In this document: piece by piece, positions 11,273 to 19,701 of the stretch
Layout: each line of letters opens with the position of its first letter
Position numbering within the stretch: the first letter of the stretch is position 1
Assembly: GCF_040219615.1 (NCBI RefSeq)
Contig: NZ_JAVJSE010000017.1
Span: forward strand, 38,941-102,940
DNA length: 64,000 bases
Reading direction: 5' to 3'
DNA from: Thalassobaculum_A sp040219615
GTDB lineage: Bacteria; Pseudomonadota; Alphaproteobacteria; Thalassobaculales; Thalassobaculaceae
Notes under the pieces: generated by a model
What the model was told of the DNA's origin: nothing
Database searches by the model: none
Seen by the model: the letters and a program-made list of their open reading frames with translations, nothing else
Made by a program: the position numbers and the translations under genes

Positions 11273-12412
11273 ATGGACTTCTCGCTGTCGGAGGAGCAGC
11301 GGCTCCTCAAGGAGACCGTCGACCGGCTGGTGCGCGACCGCTACGGCTTCGAGGCCCGGCAGAAGGCGGCCGGCTCCGAGGAGGGATTCAGCCGCGCGAC
11401 CTGGGCGACCTTCGCCGAACTCGGCCTGCTGGCTGTGCCGTTCCCGGAGGACGTCGGCGGCCTGGGCGGCGGCGGCATCGACCTGATGGTGGTGGCCGAG
11501 GCGTTCGGCCGCGGCCTGGTGGTCGAGCCCTACCTGGCCACCGTGGTGCTGGCCGGCGCGCTGGTCGAATTGGCCGGCTCCGACGACCAGAAGGCCCACA
11601 TCCTCGGGCACATCGTGGCCGGCGAGAAGCTGCTGGCCTTCGCCCATGGCGAGCCGGACGGGCGCTACGATCTGGCCCATGTGGCGACCCGGGCCGAGAA
11701 CCCGGACGACGGCTGGCGCCTCTCGGGGCGCAAGTCGGTGGTGATCAGCGGCGACACGGCCGACACCCTGATCGTCTCCGCCCGGACCGCCGGCGGCACC
11801 GGCGACGAGGCCGGCATCGGCCTGTTCCTGGTGGCCAAGGGTGCCGCCGGCCTGACGGTGCGCGGCAACCCGACCATCGACGGCGGCCGCTCGGCCGAGG
11901 TCGTGCTGGACGGCGTCGCGGCCGAGCCGCTGGGCGAGCCCGGCGCCGCCTTCCCGGCGATCGAGGCGGCGGTGGCGCGCGGCATCGCGGCACTCTGCGC
12001 CGAGGCGGTCGGGGCCATGGAGGTGGCCTGCGAGGTCACCCTCGACTACCTGAAGACCCGTAAGCAGTTCGGCCGGCCGATCGGCAGCTTCCAGGCCCTG
12101 CAGCACCGCATGGTCGACATGCGCACCGAGCTCGAGCAGGCCCGGTCCATGGCGATCCTGGCGGCCGCCAAGCTGTCCGCCGGCCGGGTCGAGCGCGAGC
12201 GCACGGTCAGCGCCGCCAAGGTCACGATCGGCCGCGCCGCCCACCACGTCGCCGAAGAGGCCATCCAGCTGCACGGCGGCATCGCCATGACCTGGGAATA
12301 CGCGCTGGCCCACTACGCCAAGCGGCTGGTGATGATCGACCACCTGCTGGGCGACGTCGACCACCACACCGAGCGGTTCATCAGGCTGACGGACGCGGCC
12401 GAGGCGGCATGA
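11273..12412 (+). CDS. pimD: Acyl-CoA dehydrogenase, PimD-like small subunit
   Basis: Second acyl-CoA dehydrogenase-fold protein, 379 residues from ATG 11273 (GAGGAAGG upstream). It starts MDFSLSEEQRLLKETVDRLV and has VVEPYLATVVLAGALVE, LDYLKTRKQFGRPIGSFQALQHR and IQLHGGIAMTWEYALAHY. Several dehydrogenase positions diverge from the canonical enzyme, as expected of the smaller partner in PimC/PimD-type heteromers. The stop overlaps the DUF1971 start by 4 bases (ATGA). It might still act as an independent homomeric enzyme. Confidence 0.75.
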   Translation: MDFSLSEEQRLLKETVDRLVRDRYGFEARQKAAGSEEGFSRATWATFAELGLLAVPFPEDVGGLGGGGIDLMVVAEAFGRGLVVEPYLATVVLAGALVELAGSDDQKAHILGHIVAGEKLLAFAHGEPDGRYDLAHVATRAENPDDGWRLSGRKSVVISGDTADTLIVSARTAGGTGDEAGIGLFLVAKGAAGLTVRGNPTIDGGRSAEVVLDGVAAEPLGEPGAAFPAIEAAVARGIAALCAEAVGAMEVACEVTLDYLKTRKQFGRPIGSFQALQHRMVDMRTELEQARSMAILAAAKLSAGRVERERTVSAAKVTIGRAAHHVAEEAIQLHGGIAMTWEYALAHYAKRLVMIDHLLGDVDHHTERFIRLTDAAEAA

Positions 12413-12717
12413 GCCGCCGGACAGCCGTGCCGGTCCGCCTTCCGGACGGAGCGCGGGCCTACAAGCGAACGCCGGTCTTCACCGAGGCGACCGTGCCCGC
12501 CGCGCTGCGCACGGATCACAGCACCAAGGCCGGAGTCTGGGGCCTGCTGCAGGTGAGCGCCGGGAGCCTGACCTACGTGCTGGCAGGGACAGGCGAGGAG
12601 ACCGTAATCGGCGCCGGGGCAAGTGCCGTCATCCGGCCGGAGGAGCGGCATCGGGTCGTCGTCGACGGGCCGGTCGCGTTCTTCATCGAGTTCCATCGGG
12701 TCGTCGGGTCCGGGTAG
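12409..12717 (+). CDS. DUF1971 (TehB/YeaR-like) small cupin protein
   Basis: 102 residues, starting inside the stop of the preceding dehydrogenase. The DUF1971 signature is clear: LPDGARAYKRTPVFTEATVP, then DHSTKAGVWGLLQVSAGSL, and IRPEERHRVVVDGPVAFFIE. The family folds as a small beta-barrel and is found alone or fused to the tellurite-resistance methyltransferase TehB; its chemistry is unsettled. Overlap with an acyl-CoA dehydrogenase gene suggests coexpression with the fatty-acid genes but gives no function. Confidence 0.8.
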   Translation: MSRRTAVPVRLPDGARAYKRTPVFTEATVPAALRTDHSTKAGVWGLLQVSAGSLTYVLAGTGEETVIGAGASAVIRPEERHRVVVDGPVAFFIEFHRVVGSG

Positions 12718-12792
12718 CCCGCGGTCCATGCGCCGACCGATCGCATGAAGGCGGGGTAACGGTCACGCTCCGGCCGGCGCCGAGTGGCTCCC

Positions 12793-14283
12793 CTACCCCA
12801 GCCGCTCCACGCAGTACCAGGCACCGCGGTCGAACAGCCCGTCCAGCGCCGAGGTGACCGCCGCCACGAACGCCTCGTTCGCCGGCAGGTCGTCGCCGAA
12901 CACCTCGCGCACGCTCAGCAGCGCCGGGGCCAGGCGGCCGGCGACCGGGCCGGCGTCCTCGGCGAGGCGGCGCAGCCGCTCGGCCAGCGGGTCGCGCACG
13001 TCGATCGGGGCGCCGGTCTCGTCGACCCCGCGGACGTAGCGCATCCAGCCGGCCACCCCGAGGGCGAGGCGGTCGAACGACAGGCCGAGCGCCAGCCGCT
13101 CGCGGATCGTCTCCAGCAGGCGCTGCGGCAGCTTCTGGCTGCCGTCCATGGCGATCTGCCAGGTCCGGTGGCGCAGCGCCGGGTTGGCGAAGCGCGCCAG
13201 CAGGGCGGCCTTGTAGCCCGTCAGGTCGGTCCCGGCCGGCATCCGCAGCGACGGCGTGATCTCGTCGTCCATCATGGCCGCGACGAAGCGCTCGAAAGCC
13301 TTGTCGGCCACGGTCTCGGCGACGGTCTGGTAGCCCGCGAGATAGCCGAGATAGGCGATGCAGGAGTGGCTGGCGTTCAGCAGCCTGAGCTTCATCGCCT
13401 CATAGGGTCGCACGTCGGCCACCGGCTCGGCGCCGAACGCCTCCCAGGCCGGGCGGCCGGTCGGGAAACGGTCCTCGAACACCCACTGGCTGAACGGCTC
13501 GGTCACCACCGGGGCCGCGTCCTCGACGCCGAGCGCCGCCGCGATCCGGGCCCGGTCGTCGGCGGTCGTGGCCGGCACGATGCGGTCGACCATCGAGCTC
13601 GGGCAGGCCACCCGGTCCTCGATCCAGTGGTCGAGGTCGGGCTCGAGCAGGGCGGCGTAAGCGCGCAGGATCCGCGCCGTCACCTCGCCGTTGGTCGGCA
13701 GGTTGTCGCAGGACAGCACGGTGAACGGCGGCGTGCCGGCGGCGCGACGGCGGCGCAGCGCCTCGACCAGGAAGCCCGGCAGGGTGCGCGGCTGTGTCGG
13801 GTTCGCGAGGTCGCGGCGGATGTCCGGGTTGCGGTCGTCGATCTCGCCGGTGGCCGGGTTGTGGCAGTAGCCCTTCTCGGTGACGGTGGCGGTCACCACC
13901 CGGACCCGCGGGTCGGCCAGCCGGGCCAGCACGGCGGCCGGGCTCTCCGGCGCCACCAGGGTCTGCAGGACCGAGCCTACGACACGCAGCCGCTCGCCGT
14001 CCTCGTCGCGCACCGCGGCGGCGTACAGCCCGGCCTGCGGCGCCAGGGCGTCGCGGACGTCCGGGGTTCGCAGCGAGACCCCGCAGATTCCCCATGGTCC
14101 CGGCGCGGCGTTCAGGGCGTTGTCGGTGTAGATCGCCTGATGCGCGCGGTGAAAAGCTCCCAGCCCGATGTGGACGACGCCCACATCCAGGCCGCCACGG
14201 TCGTAGCGCGGCCGGGCGACGGCGGCCGGGACCGACGCGAGGGTGTCGGGCCCGAGGCGCCTGGAGATCGGATGGACGGTCAC
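12793..14283 (-). CDS. uxuB: Fructuronate reductase / mannitol-type dehydrogenase
   Basis: 496-residue member of the long-chain mannitol dehydrogenase family (NAD-binding N-terminal half, helical C-terminal half). Seen: VVHIGLGAFHRAHQAIYTD for nucleotide binding, SCDNLPTNGE, and the catalytic helix MKLRLLNASHSCIAYLG with the active-site lysine and histidine. Members reduce D-fructuronate, D-tagaturonate or oxidise polyols. The gene overlaps uxaC by 4 bases and sits in a TRAP/hexuronate operon, so reduction of fructuronate to mannonate is the best reading. Confidence 0.85.
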   Translation of the reverse strand: MTVHPISRRLGPDTLASVPAAVARPRYDRGGLDVGVVHIGLGAFHRAHQAIYTDNALNAAPGPWGICGVSLRTPDVRDALAPQAGLYAAAVRDEDGERLRVVGSVLQTLVAPESPAAVLARLADPRVRVVTATVTEKGYCHNPATGEIDDRNPDIRRDLANPTQPRTLPGFLVEALRRRRAAGTPPFTVLSCDNLPTNGEVTARILRAYAALLEPDLDHWIEDRVACPSSMVDRIVPATTADDRARIAAALGVEDAAPVVTEPFSQWVFEDRFPTGRPAWEAFGAEPVADVRPYEAMKLRLLNASHSCIAYLGYLAGYQTVAETVADKAFERFVAAMMDDEITPSLRMPAGTDLTGYKAALLARFANPALRHRTWQIAMDGSQKLPQRLLETIRERLALGLSFDRLALGVAGWMRYVRGVDETGAPIDVRDPLAERLRRLAEDAGPVAGRLAPALLSVREVFGDDLPANEAFVAAVTSALDGLFDRGAWYCVERLG

Positions 14284-15677
14284 AATCGGTAGGCCTGCTT
14301 TGCCAGTCGGTAGGCGAGGTCGACCGCGACCTCGCGGGCCTCATCTTCGTCGATCCGGTGCTCGGCCACCAGCCGGGCCAGAAACGCGCAGTCGATGCGT
14401 CGGGCGACGTCGTGACGGGCCGGGATCGAGGGGAAGGCACGGGTGTCGTCGTTGAAGCCGACGGTGTTGTAGAAGCCGGCGGTCTCGGTGACCCGCTGGC
14501 GATATCGCCACATCCCCTCGGGACTGTCGTGGAACCACCAGGGCGGGCCGATGCGCAGCGCCGGGTAGTGGCCGGCCAGCGGCGCCAGCTCGCGCGAATA
14601 GGTGGTCTCGTCCAGGGTGAACAGGATCAGGGTCAGGCGCGGGTCGTTGCCGAACCGGTCGAGCAGCGGCTTCAGGTTGTCGACGAACTCCGAGCGGGTC
14701 GGGATGTCGTCGCCGCGGTTGGCCCCGAAGACGCACTGGATCCAGGCATTGTGGCTGCGCCGGACCCCGGAGTGCAGCTGCATGACCAGCCCGTCCTCCA
14801 GGCTCATCCGCGCCATCTCGGTCAGCATCTGGCCGCGGAACAGCTCGGCGTCGCCCGGCCCGGCCAGCCCGTCGACCACCCGGCCGAACAGCACCTCGGC
14901 CTCGGCCGGCGGCAGGTCGGCGGTCCGGGCGGTCGGGTGGCCGTGGTCGGTCGCAGTGGCACCGGCCGCCATGAAGGCGCGGCGCCGGGCCGCCAGGGCG
15001 GCGAGATATCCCCGCCAGCTCAGGGTGTCCTCGCCGGTCAATTCGCCCAGCGCCTCGACGTTCCGCTTGAAGCCCGGGGTGTCGGGGTCGACCACGGTGT
15101 CGGGCCGGAAGGTGGTGACCACCCGGCCCGTCCAGCCGGACTCCCGGATGGCCCGGTGATGGTCGAGCGGGTCGAGCGCGCCTTCGGTGGTCGCCAGGGC
15201 CTCGATGCCGAAGCGCTCGAACAGGGCGCGCGGCCGGAACTCGGGGCGGGTCAGGCAATCGGCGATCCGGTCGTAGACCGCGTCGGCATTCGCCGGACTC
15301 AGGCGATCGGTCACGCCGAACACATCGGCCAGCGAATGCTCCCACCACAGCCGGCTCGGGGTCGCCCGAAAGGCGTGCCAGTGCTCGGCCACCAGGCGCC
15401 AGATCCTGCGCGGGTCGGCCTCGACCGGCCCGCCATCCGACCGCGGCACCCCCAGCTCCTCGAGCCGCACCCCCTGGCTGTACAGCATGCGCAGGACGTA
15501 GTGGTCGGGCACCACCAGCAGTTCGGCCGGGTTCGGGAACGGCTCGTCATAGGCGAACCAGGCCGGGTCGGTGTGACCGTGCGGGCTGACGATCGGCAGG
15601 CCGGCGACCTCGGCATACAGCCGCCGGGCGATCGCGCGCTCCCCGGGGTCCGCCGGGAACAGGCGATCCTCATGCAT
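14280..15677 (-). CDS. uxaC: Glucuronate (uronate) isomerase
   Basis: 465 residues, the normal UxaC length. This amidohydrolase-superfamily enzyme converts D-glucuronate to D-fructuronate and galacturonate to tagaturonate. Motifs: SPHGHTDPAWFA with the first metal histidines, LVVPDHYVLRMLYSQG, WWEHSLADVFG, MQLHSGVRRSHN and GFNDDTRAFPSIPARHD near the C-terminus. It lies 15 bases downstream of the TRAP large permease and overlaps uxuB, consistent with one operon from import to fructuronate reduction. Confidence 0.95.
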   Translation of the reverse strand: MHEDRLFPADPGERAIARRLYAEVAGLPIVSPHGHTDPAWFAYDEPFPNPAELLVVPDHYVLRMLYSQGVRLEELGVPRSDGGPVEADPRRIWRLVAEHWHAFRATPSRLWWEHSLADVFGVTDRLSPANADAVYDRIADCLTRPEFRPRALFERFGIEALATTEGALDPLDHHRAIRESGWTGRVVTTFRPDTVVDPDTPGFKRNVEALGELTGEDTLSWRGYLAALAARRRAFMAAGATATDHGHPTARTADLPPAEAEVLFGRVVDGLAGPGDAELFRGQMLTEMARMSLEDGLVMQLHSGVRRSHNAWIQCVFGANRGDDIPTRSEFVDNLKPLLDRFGNDPRLTLILFTLDETTYSRELAPLAGHYPALRIGPPWWFHDSPEGMWRYRQRVTETAGFYNTVGFNDDTRAFPSIPARHDVARRIDCAFLARLVAEHRIDEDEAREVAVDLAYRLAKQAYRL

Positions 15678-15692
15678 GCGCTTGGCCTCCGG

Positions 15693-16967
15693 CTACATCA
15701 GGGCGTTCGGGACAAACAAAACGAGCCCCGGCCACAGCGTCAAGACGGTGATCAGGACCAGCACCGCGCCGACGAACGGCAGCGACTCCACGACGTACTC
15801 CTCGACCGGACAGTCCAGCAGGCTGCACACGGTGTACATCGCCACGCCGACCGGCGGGGTCATCGAACCAAGGGTCACGACGGTCATCATCAGGATGCCG
15901 AAATGCACGCCGTCGACACCGAGCGGCTGGACGATCGGCAGGAAGATCGGGGTCAGCAGCAGCACCAGCACCGTGCTTTCCACGAACAGCCCGGCAACGA
16001 ACAGGAACACCAGGACCAGCGCCACCACCAGGACCGGCTCCTGGGTCAGGGCGGTCAGCGCCGCCGCGATGGTCTGCGGCGCCTGCTCGAACACGATGGC
16101 GTAGCCGACCATGCCGGAGAACAGGATGATCAGCATGATCATGCCGGTGTCCACCACCGCCTCGGTCAGCGCCTCGACCAGGCCCTTCCAGGTCAGTTCC
16201 CGGTGCAGCACGAAGCCGACGACCCCGGCATAGACCACCGCGAAGGCCCCGACCTCGGACGGCGTGAACAGCCCGCCGCGAATCGCCAGCAGCAGCGCCA
16301 GCGGGAACAGCAGCGCCCACTTGGCGTCGGCGACCGCGCGCCGGACCGCGGCGAAGCTCGGCGGTCCCTTCGCCTCGGTGCCGTAGCCTCGGCGGCGCGC
16401 GATCAGCCAGGCCGTGACCATCAGGAAACCCATCATCAGCAGCCCGGGCACGATGCCGGCCAGGAACAGCCGGCCGATCGAGACGTTGCCGACGAAGCCG
16501 TACAGGATCAGCCCGAGGCTCGGCGGGATGGTGGCGGTGATCAGCGAACTGACGGCGATGACCGCCGCGGTGAAGCCCCTGGAGTAGCCGCGCGCGATCA
16601 GGCTGGGCCCCAGGATCCGGGCCTCCATGGCGGCATCGGCGACCGCCGATCCCGACACCCCGCCCATCAGGGCCGACAGCACGATGCAGACCTGGGCGAG
16701 ACCGCCCGCCATCCACGACACCAGGACGCTGGAGCAGCCGATCAGCCGGGAGGTGATGCCGGTGCGGTTCATCATGTGGCCGGCCAGCACGAAGAACGGC
16801 ACCGCCAGCAGCGGGAAGCTCTGCGAGGCCGAGGCCACCTGCTGCACGCCGATCGACGGCGGCATCGGTCCGGTGGCGAAGAACGAGAACCCGGCGATGC
16901 CGATGGCGAAGGCGACCGGCAGGCCGAGGATCATCAGGACGAAGAAGGTGACCGCCAGCAGGATCAC
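15693..16967 (-). CDS. dctM: TRAP transporter large permease (DctM), hexuronate cluster
   Basis: Inner-membrane permease of 424 residues. I start it at GTG 16967, which gives the family N-terminus VILLAVTFFVLMILGLPVAF and overlaps the dctQ stop by 4 bases (GTGA). The frame is open further upstream but is out of context there. Landmarks: PFFVLAGHMMNRTGI, LMGGVSGSAVADAAM, ATIPPSLGLILYGF and MTPPVGVAMYTVCSL, plus repeated long hydrophobic segments. It couples sodium entry to uptake of the substrate delivered by DctP. Confidence 0.92.
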   Translation of the reverse strand: MILLAVTFFVLMILGLPVAFAIGIAGFSFFATGPMPPSIGVQQVASASQSFPLLAVPFFVLAGHMMNRTGITSRLIGCSSVLVSWMAGGLAQVCIVLSALMGGVSGSAVADAAMEARILGPSLIARGYSRGFTAAVIAVSSLITATIPPSLGLILYGFVGNVSIGRLFLAGIVPGLLMMGFLMVTAWLIARRRGYGTEAKGPPSFAAVRRAVADAKWALLFPLALLLAIRGGLFTPSEVGAFAVVYAGVVGFVLHRELTWKGLVEALTEAVVDTGMIMLIILFSGMVGYAIVFEQAPQTIAAALTALTQEPVLVVALVLVFLFVAGLFVESTVLVLLLTPIFLPIVQPLGVDGVHFGILMMTVVTLGSMTPPVGVAMYTVCSLLDCPVEEYVVESLPFVGAVLVLITVLTLWPGLVLFVPNALM

Positions 16968-17479
16968 GGCACCATCTCCTCGATCTCGCCGCGGCTCTCG
17001 GCCACGAAGATCGGCCGCGCCTCGGTGCGCAGTCGGCTGAGCGACGTCCAGGCCTGGCCGATCAGCGTCGATGCCAGCATCACGCAGCCGGCCGGCACGG
17101 CGATCGTGACCAGGGCGTAGGGGATGCCGCTGTCGCCGTAGAGCCGCTCCAGGTTCAGCATGGTCAGCCGGTAGCCGAGCACCGCCATGATCCCGAGGAA
17201 CGCGACGCACACCGCCGCCAGCAGGGCGTCGAGCAACACCCGCGGCCGACCCGGCAGGCGCCGGACCAGGTAGTCGATGCCGATATGGGCGCGCTTGCGC
17301 AGCGCCATGTCGGCGCCGAGGAAACTGACCCAGACGAACAGCAGCTGCGCCAGGTCGACCGACCAGACCAGGGGGTAGCCGAACCACCGCGTGATGCCGG
17401 CGCCGAACACCAGGAACACGATGACGGCGAGCAGGACGTTCGCGAGCAGGGCCTCGGCCTTGTAGAGCGTGCCGGTCAT
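16964..17479 (-). CDS. dctQ: TRAP transporter small permease (DctQ), hexuronate cluster
   Basis: 171 residues with four predicted membrane helices (for example LLANVLLAVIVFLVFGAGI and LLFVWVSFLGADMALRKRAHIGIDYLV, the latter carrying the DctQ family's WVSFLGA...H.G.D pattern). It is overlapped by dctM. Repeat copy C fills most of the 195 bases that separate it from the binding-protein gene. Confidence 0.9.
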   Translation of the reverse strand: MTGTLYKAEALLANVLLAVIVFLVFGAGITRWFGYPLVWSVDLAQLLFVWVSFLGADMALRKRAHIGIDYLVRRLPGRPRVLLDALLAAVCVAFLGIMAVLGYRLTMLNLERLYGDSGIPYALVTIAVPAGCVMLASTLIGQAWTSLSRLRTEARPIFVAESRGEIEEMVP

Positions 17480-17530
17480 GCGTGGCTCATGGTGGGCATG
17501 TGCATCTCAGGGAGATTGGCCGGTTGCAGG

Positions 17531-17646
17531 GCCCGTCGCTTCGTGGGTCCCGGAGCAGCCCGCTCGCGCGGGCCCTCCGGGATGACGATGTTGTGTTCGT
17601 CCGTCATTCCGGAGGGGGCGCAGCAGCGCCCGGCTCCGGAACCCAC
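17531..17646. repeat. Nested palindromic repeat, copy C
   Basis: Outer arms GTGGGTCCCGGAGC at 17543-17556 and GGCTCCGGAACCCAC at 17632-17646; inner arms 17575-17587 and 17602-17614. It lies between dctP and dctQ, the place where other importers in this window carry a simple hairpin. Confidence 0.85.
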
Positions 17647-17674
17647 CCGCCGCTGCGGGTACCGACCCGTTCGC

Positions 17675-18658
17675 TCAGTTCGTCAGGAACTTGTCCAGTT
17701 CGGCGTGCAGTTCGCCGTAGCCGAGCTTCTCGTACACCGACTTGGTGGCCTCGCGGAACGGCGTCACGTCGATCTCGGTGACCACCATGCCCTTCTCGGC
17801 CATCTGCTTCTCGTAGTCGGCCAGCGACGCCTCGGTGCCGCGCGACGCGATGTCGCCGGCCTTCAGGGCCTCCTCGCGGACGATCTTCTGCAGGTCGGCC
17901 GGCAGCCCGTCGAACCAGGCGGCGCTGGTCACCACGCCGGTGATCAGGTTGATGTGGCCGCTCTTGGTCAGGTACTTGGCGACCTCGAAGAGCTTGGAGT
18001 TGTAGACCGCCGGGCTCTGCGCCTCGAGCGCGTCGATCACCTTCTGCTGCATGGCGGTGTAGACCTCGGCCCAGCCCATCGGGGTCGGGGTGGCGCCCAT
18101 CGCCCGGATGGTCTCCATCCACACCGGCGCGCCCGGGGTGCGCATGCGGATGCCGGCGAGGTCGGCCGGCACCTTGACCGGCACGTTGGTGACCAGGTGC
18201 CGCTCGCCCTGCCACCAGTTGAACGACAGCACCTGCAGGCCGGCCGCCTTGCGGAGGTTCCCGACCCAGGTCTCGAACATCGGCGAGGTCACGACCTTGC
18301 GCACCCCGTCGTAGCCCGAGGCCAGGTAGGGCGCGCCGAGGACGCCGAATTCCTTGGTGTAGACCGCCAGCCGGCCGCCGTCGACGACCACCGCGACGCC
18401 GGCGCCGGCGCGCGCCTGCTCCAGCACGTCCTCGTCCTTGCCGAGCTGCGAGCCCGGGAACAGCCGGACCGAGATCTTGCCTTCCGAGCGCTTCTCGACG
18501 TTCTCCTTGAACGCGTTCAATCCCTTGAACAACGGGTCCTGCGGCTGCAGGGCGGTGTTGACGCTCAACGAGAACTCGGCCGCCCAGGCGGCGCCGCTGC
18601 CAGCCATCAGGATCATGCCGACCGCGGCCGCCCTCAGGGTCCTCTTGACTGTGTTCAT
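17675..18658 (-). CDS. dctP: TRAP transporter substrate-binding protein (DctP), hexuronate cluster
   Basis: Periplasmic receptor of 327 residues with a Sec signal peptide ending GSGAAWA before AEFSLSVNT. Family features: the N-terminal receptor stretch ending LFPGSQLGKDEDVLEQA, and GIRMRTPGAPVWMETIRAMGA with the arginine that salt-bridges the ligand carboxylate, followed by PTPMGWAEVYTAMQQKVIDA. First gene of the minus-strand hexuronate operon, divergent from a GntR gene. By context the ligand is a uronate such as glucuronate; not proven. Confidence 0.9.
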   Translation of the reverse strand: MNTVKRTLRAAAVGMILMAGSGAAWAAEFSLSVNTALQPQDPLFKGLNAFKENVEKRSEGKISVRLFPGSQLGKDEDVLEQARAGAGVAVVVDGGRLAVYTKEFGVLGAPYLASGYDGVRKVVTSPMFETWVGNLRKAAGLQVLSFNWWQGERHLVTNVPVKVPADLAGIRMRTPGAPVWMETIRAMGATPTPMGWAEVYTAMQQKVIDALEAQSPAVYNSKLFEVAKYLTKSGHINLITGVVTSAAWFDGLPADLQKIVREEALKAGDIASRGTEASLADYEKQMAEKGMVVTEIDVTPFREATKSVYEKLGYGELHAELDKFLTN

Positions 18659-18720
18659 GGTTTCCTCCTGCGCCCCTCTGTCCCGCCCTGTGACGGGCGT
18701 TGATGCTTGGTTGGAATTCT

Positions 18721-18749
18721 AGTATGGTAGTATGGTTCATTTCGAATGA
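18721..18749. promoter_or_regulatory. Divergent control region with repeats between dctP and gntR
   Basis: AGTATGGT is repeated directly at 18721-18736, and TCATT-TCG-AATGA forms a short palindrome at 18737-18749, in the AT-richest part of the 160-base gap. The GntR product encoded on the right is the obvious candidate to bind here. Confidence 0.45.
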
Positions 18750-18818
18750 CAATGCCGTCGCGGCTTTGGTGCAGAATCACCGGGGACACGGACGAAACCG
18801 GCCGAAAAGGGGACGGCG

Positions 18819-19538
18819 ATGCTCAATCCGATCAGGCCTGAAGGCGCCGAGCCGGTTGCGCGGCGGGTGTTCCGGGAGCTGCGGGCCGCCATCGTCGAGA
18901 TGTCGTTCCAGCCGGGCCAGGCTCTGTCCGAGAAGGAGATCGCCGACCGGTTCGGGGTCAGCCGCCAGCCGGTCCGCGAGGCCTTCATCAAGCTGAGCGA
19001 GGCCGGCCTTCTGAGCATCCGCCCGCAGCGCGGCACCTATGTCGTCAAGATCTCGGCGCGGCAGGTCTACGACGTCCGGTTCGTGCGCGAGGCGGTCGAG
19101 GTCGCGGTGGTCCGCAAGGCCGCCCAGGAACTGCCGGGCAGCGCAATCCGCGCCCTGCGCGACATCGTCAACGAGCAGCGCAAGGTCGCCGCCGACGAAC
19201 GCCCCGACCGCTTCTTCCCGCTCGACGAGGCGCTGCATCGGGGCCTCGCCCTGGGGGTCGGCTGCGACTACGCCTGGCGCGTGGTCGAGGACATGAAGGT
19301 GCAGATGGACCGGGTGCGGTATCTCAGTCTGCCCGAGGCGACGCCGCTGTCCCGCCTGATCGACCAGCACGAGGCCATCGTCGACGCCATCGCCGCCCAC
19401 GATCCGGCCCGGGCCGAAGCCGCGATGCGCACCCATCTGAGCGAGATCCTGACCTCGCTGCCCGAACTGGCGGAGCGCTTCCCCGACCTGTTCGAGCCGG
19501 AGTCGTCGGACTTCGCGGATGCAGAGACCGCCGCATGA
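18819..19538 (+). CDS. GntR/FCD-family regulator of the hexuronate cluster
   Basis: 239 residues. The winged helix lies at about 10-75 (QALSEKEIADRFGVSRQPVREAFIKLSEAGL). The FCD ligand domain follows, with FPLDEALHRGLALGVG and IDQHEAIVDAIAAHD holding the conserved Asp and His residues for metal or acid binding. It is divergent from the dctPQM-uxaC-uxuB operon and followed on the same strand by the mannonate dehydratase gene. An UxuR-like role sensing a hexuronate intermediate is inferred. Confidence 0.88.
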   Translation: MLNPIRPEGAEPVARRVFRELRAAIVEMSFQPGQALSEKEIADRFGVSRQPVREAFIKLSEAGLLSIRPQRGTYVVKISARQVYDVRFVREAVEVAVVRKAAQELPGSAIRALRDIVNEQRKVAADERPDRFFPLDEALHRGLALGVGCDYAWRVVEDMKVQMDRVRYLSLPEATPLSRLIDQHEAIVDAIAAHDPARAEAAMRTHLSEILTSLPELAERFPDLFEPESSDFADAETAA

Positions 19539-19553
19539 GAACCGCCACCATGC

Positions 19554-19668
19554 GCCCGTCGTCCCGTGGGTCCCGGAGCCGGCTGCTCACGCAGCCCCTC
19601 CGGGATGACGATCCTTTCTTTTCCGTCATTCCGGAGGGGGCGCGGGAGCGCCCGGCTCCGGAACCCAC
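19554..19668. repeat. Nested palindromic repeat, copy D
   Basis: Outer arms 19566-19579 and 19654-19668, with inner CCGGGATGACG / CGTCATTCCGG arms. It lies between the GntR and mannonate dehydratase genes and is closest in sequence to copy C. Confidence 0.85.
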
Positions 19669-19701
19669 CCGCCGCTCCGCCACCGACAGGCAAGCCGCCC
19701 C

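Noticed and set aside
14094..17120. 1008-codon open frame on plus across uxaC and dctM
   Set aside because: Opposite strand carries complete UxaC and DctM; the plus translation is repetitive Gln/His/Arg with no recognisable domain.
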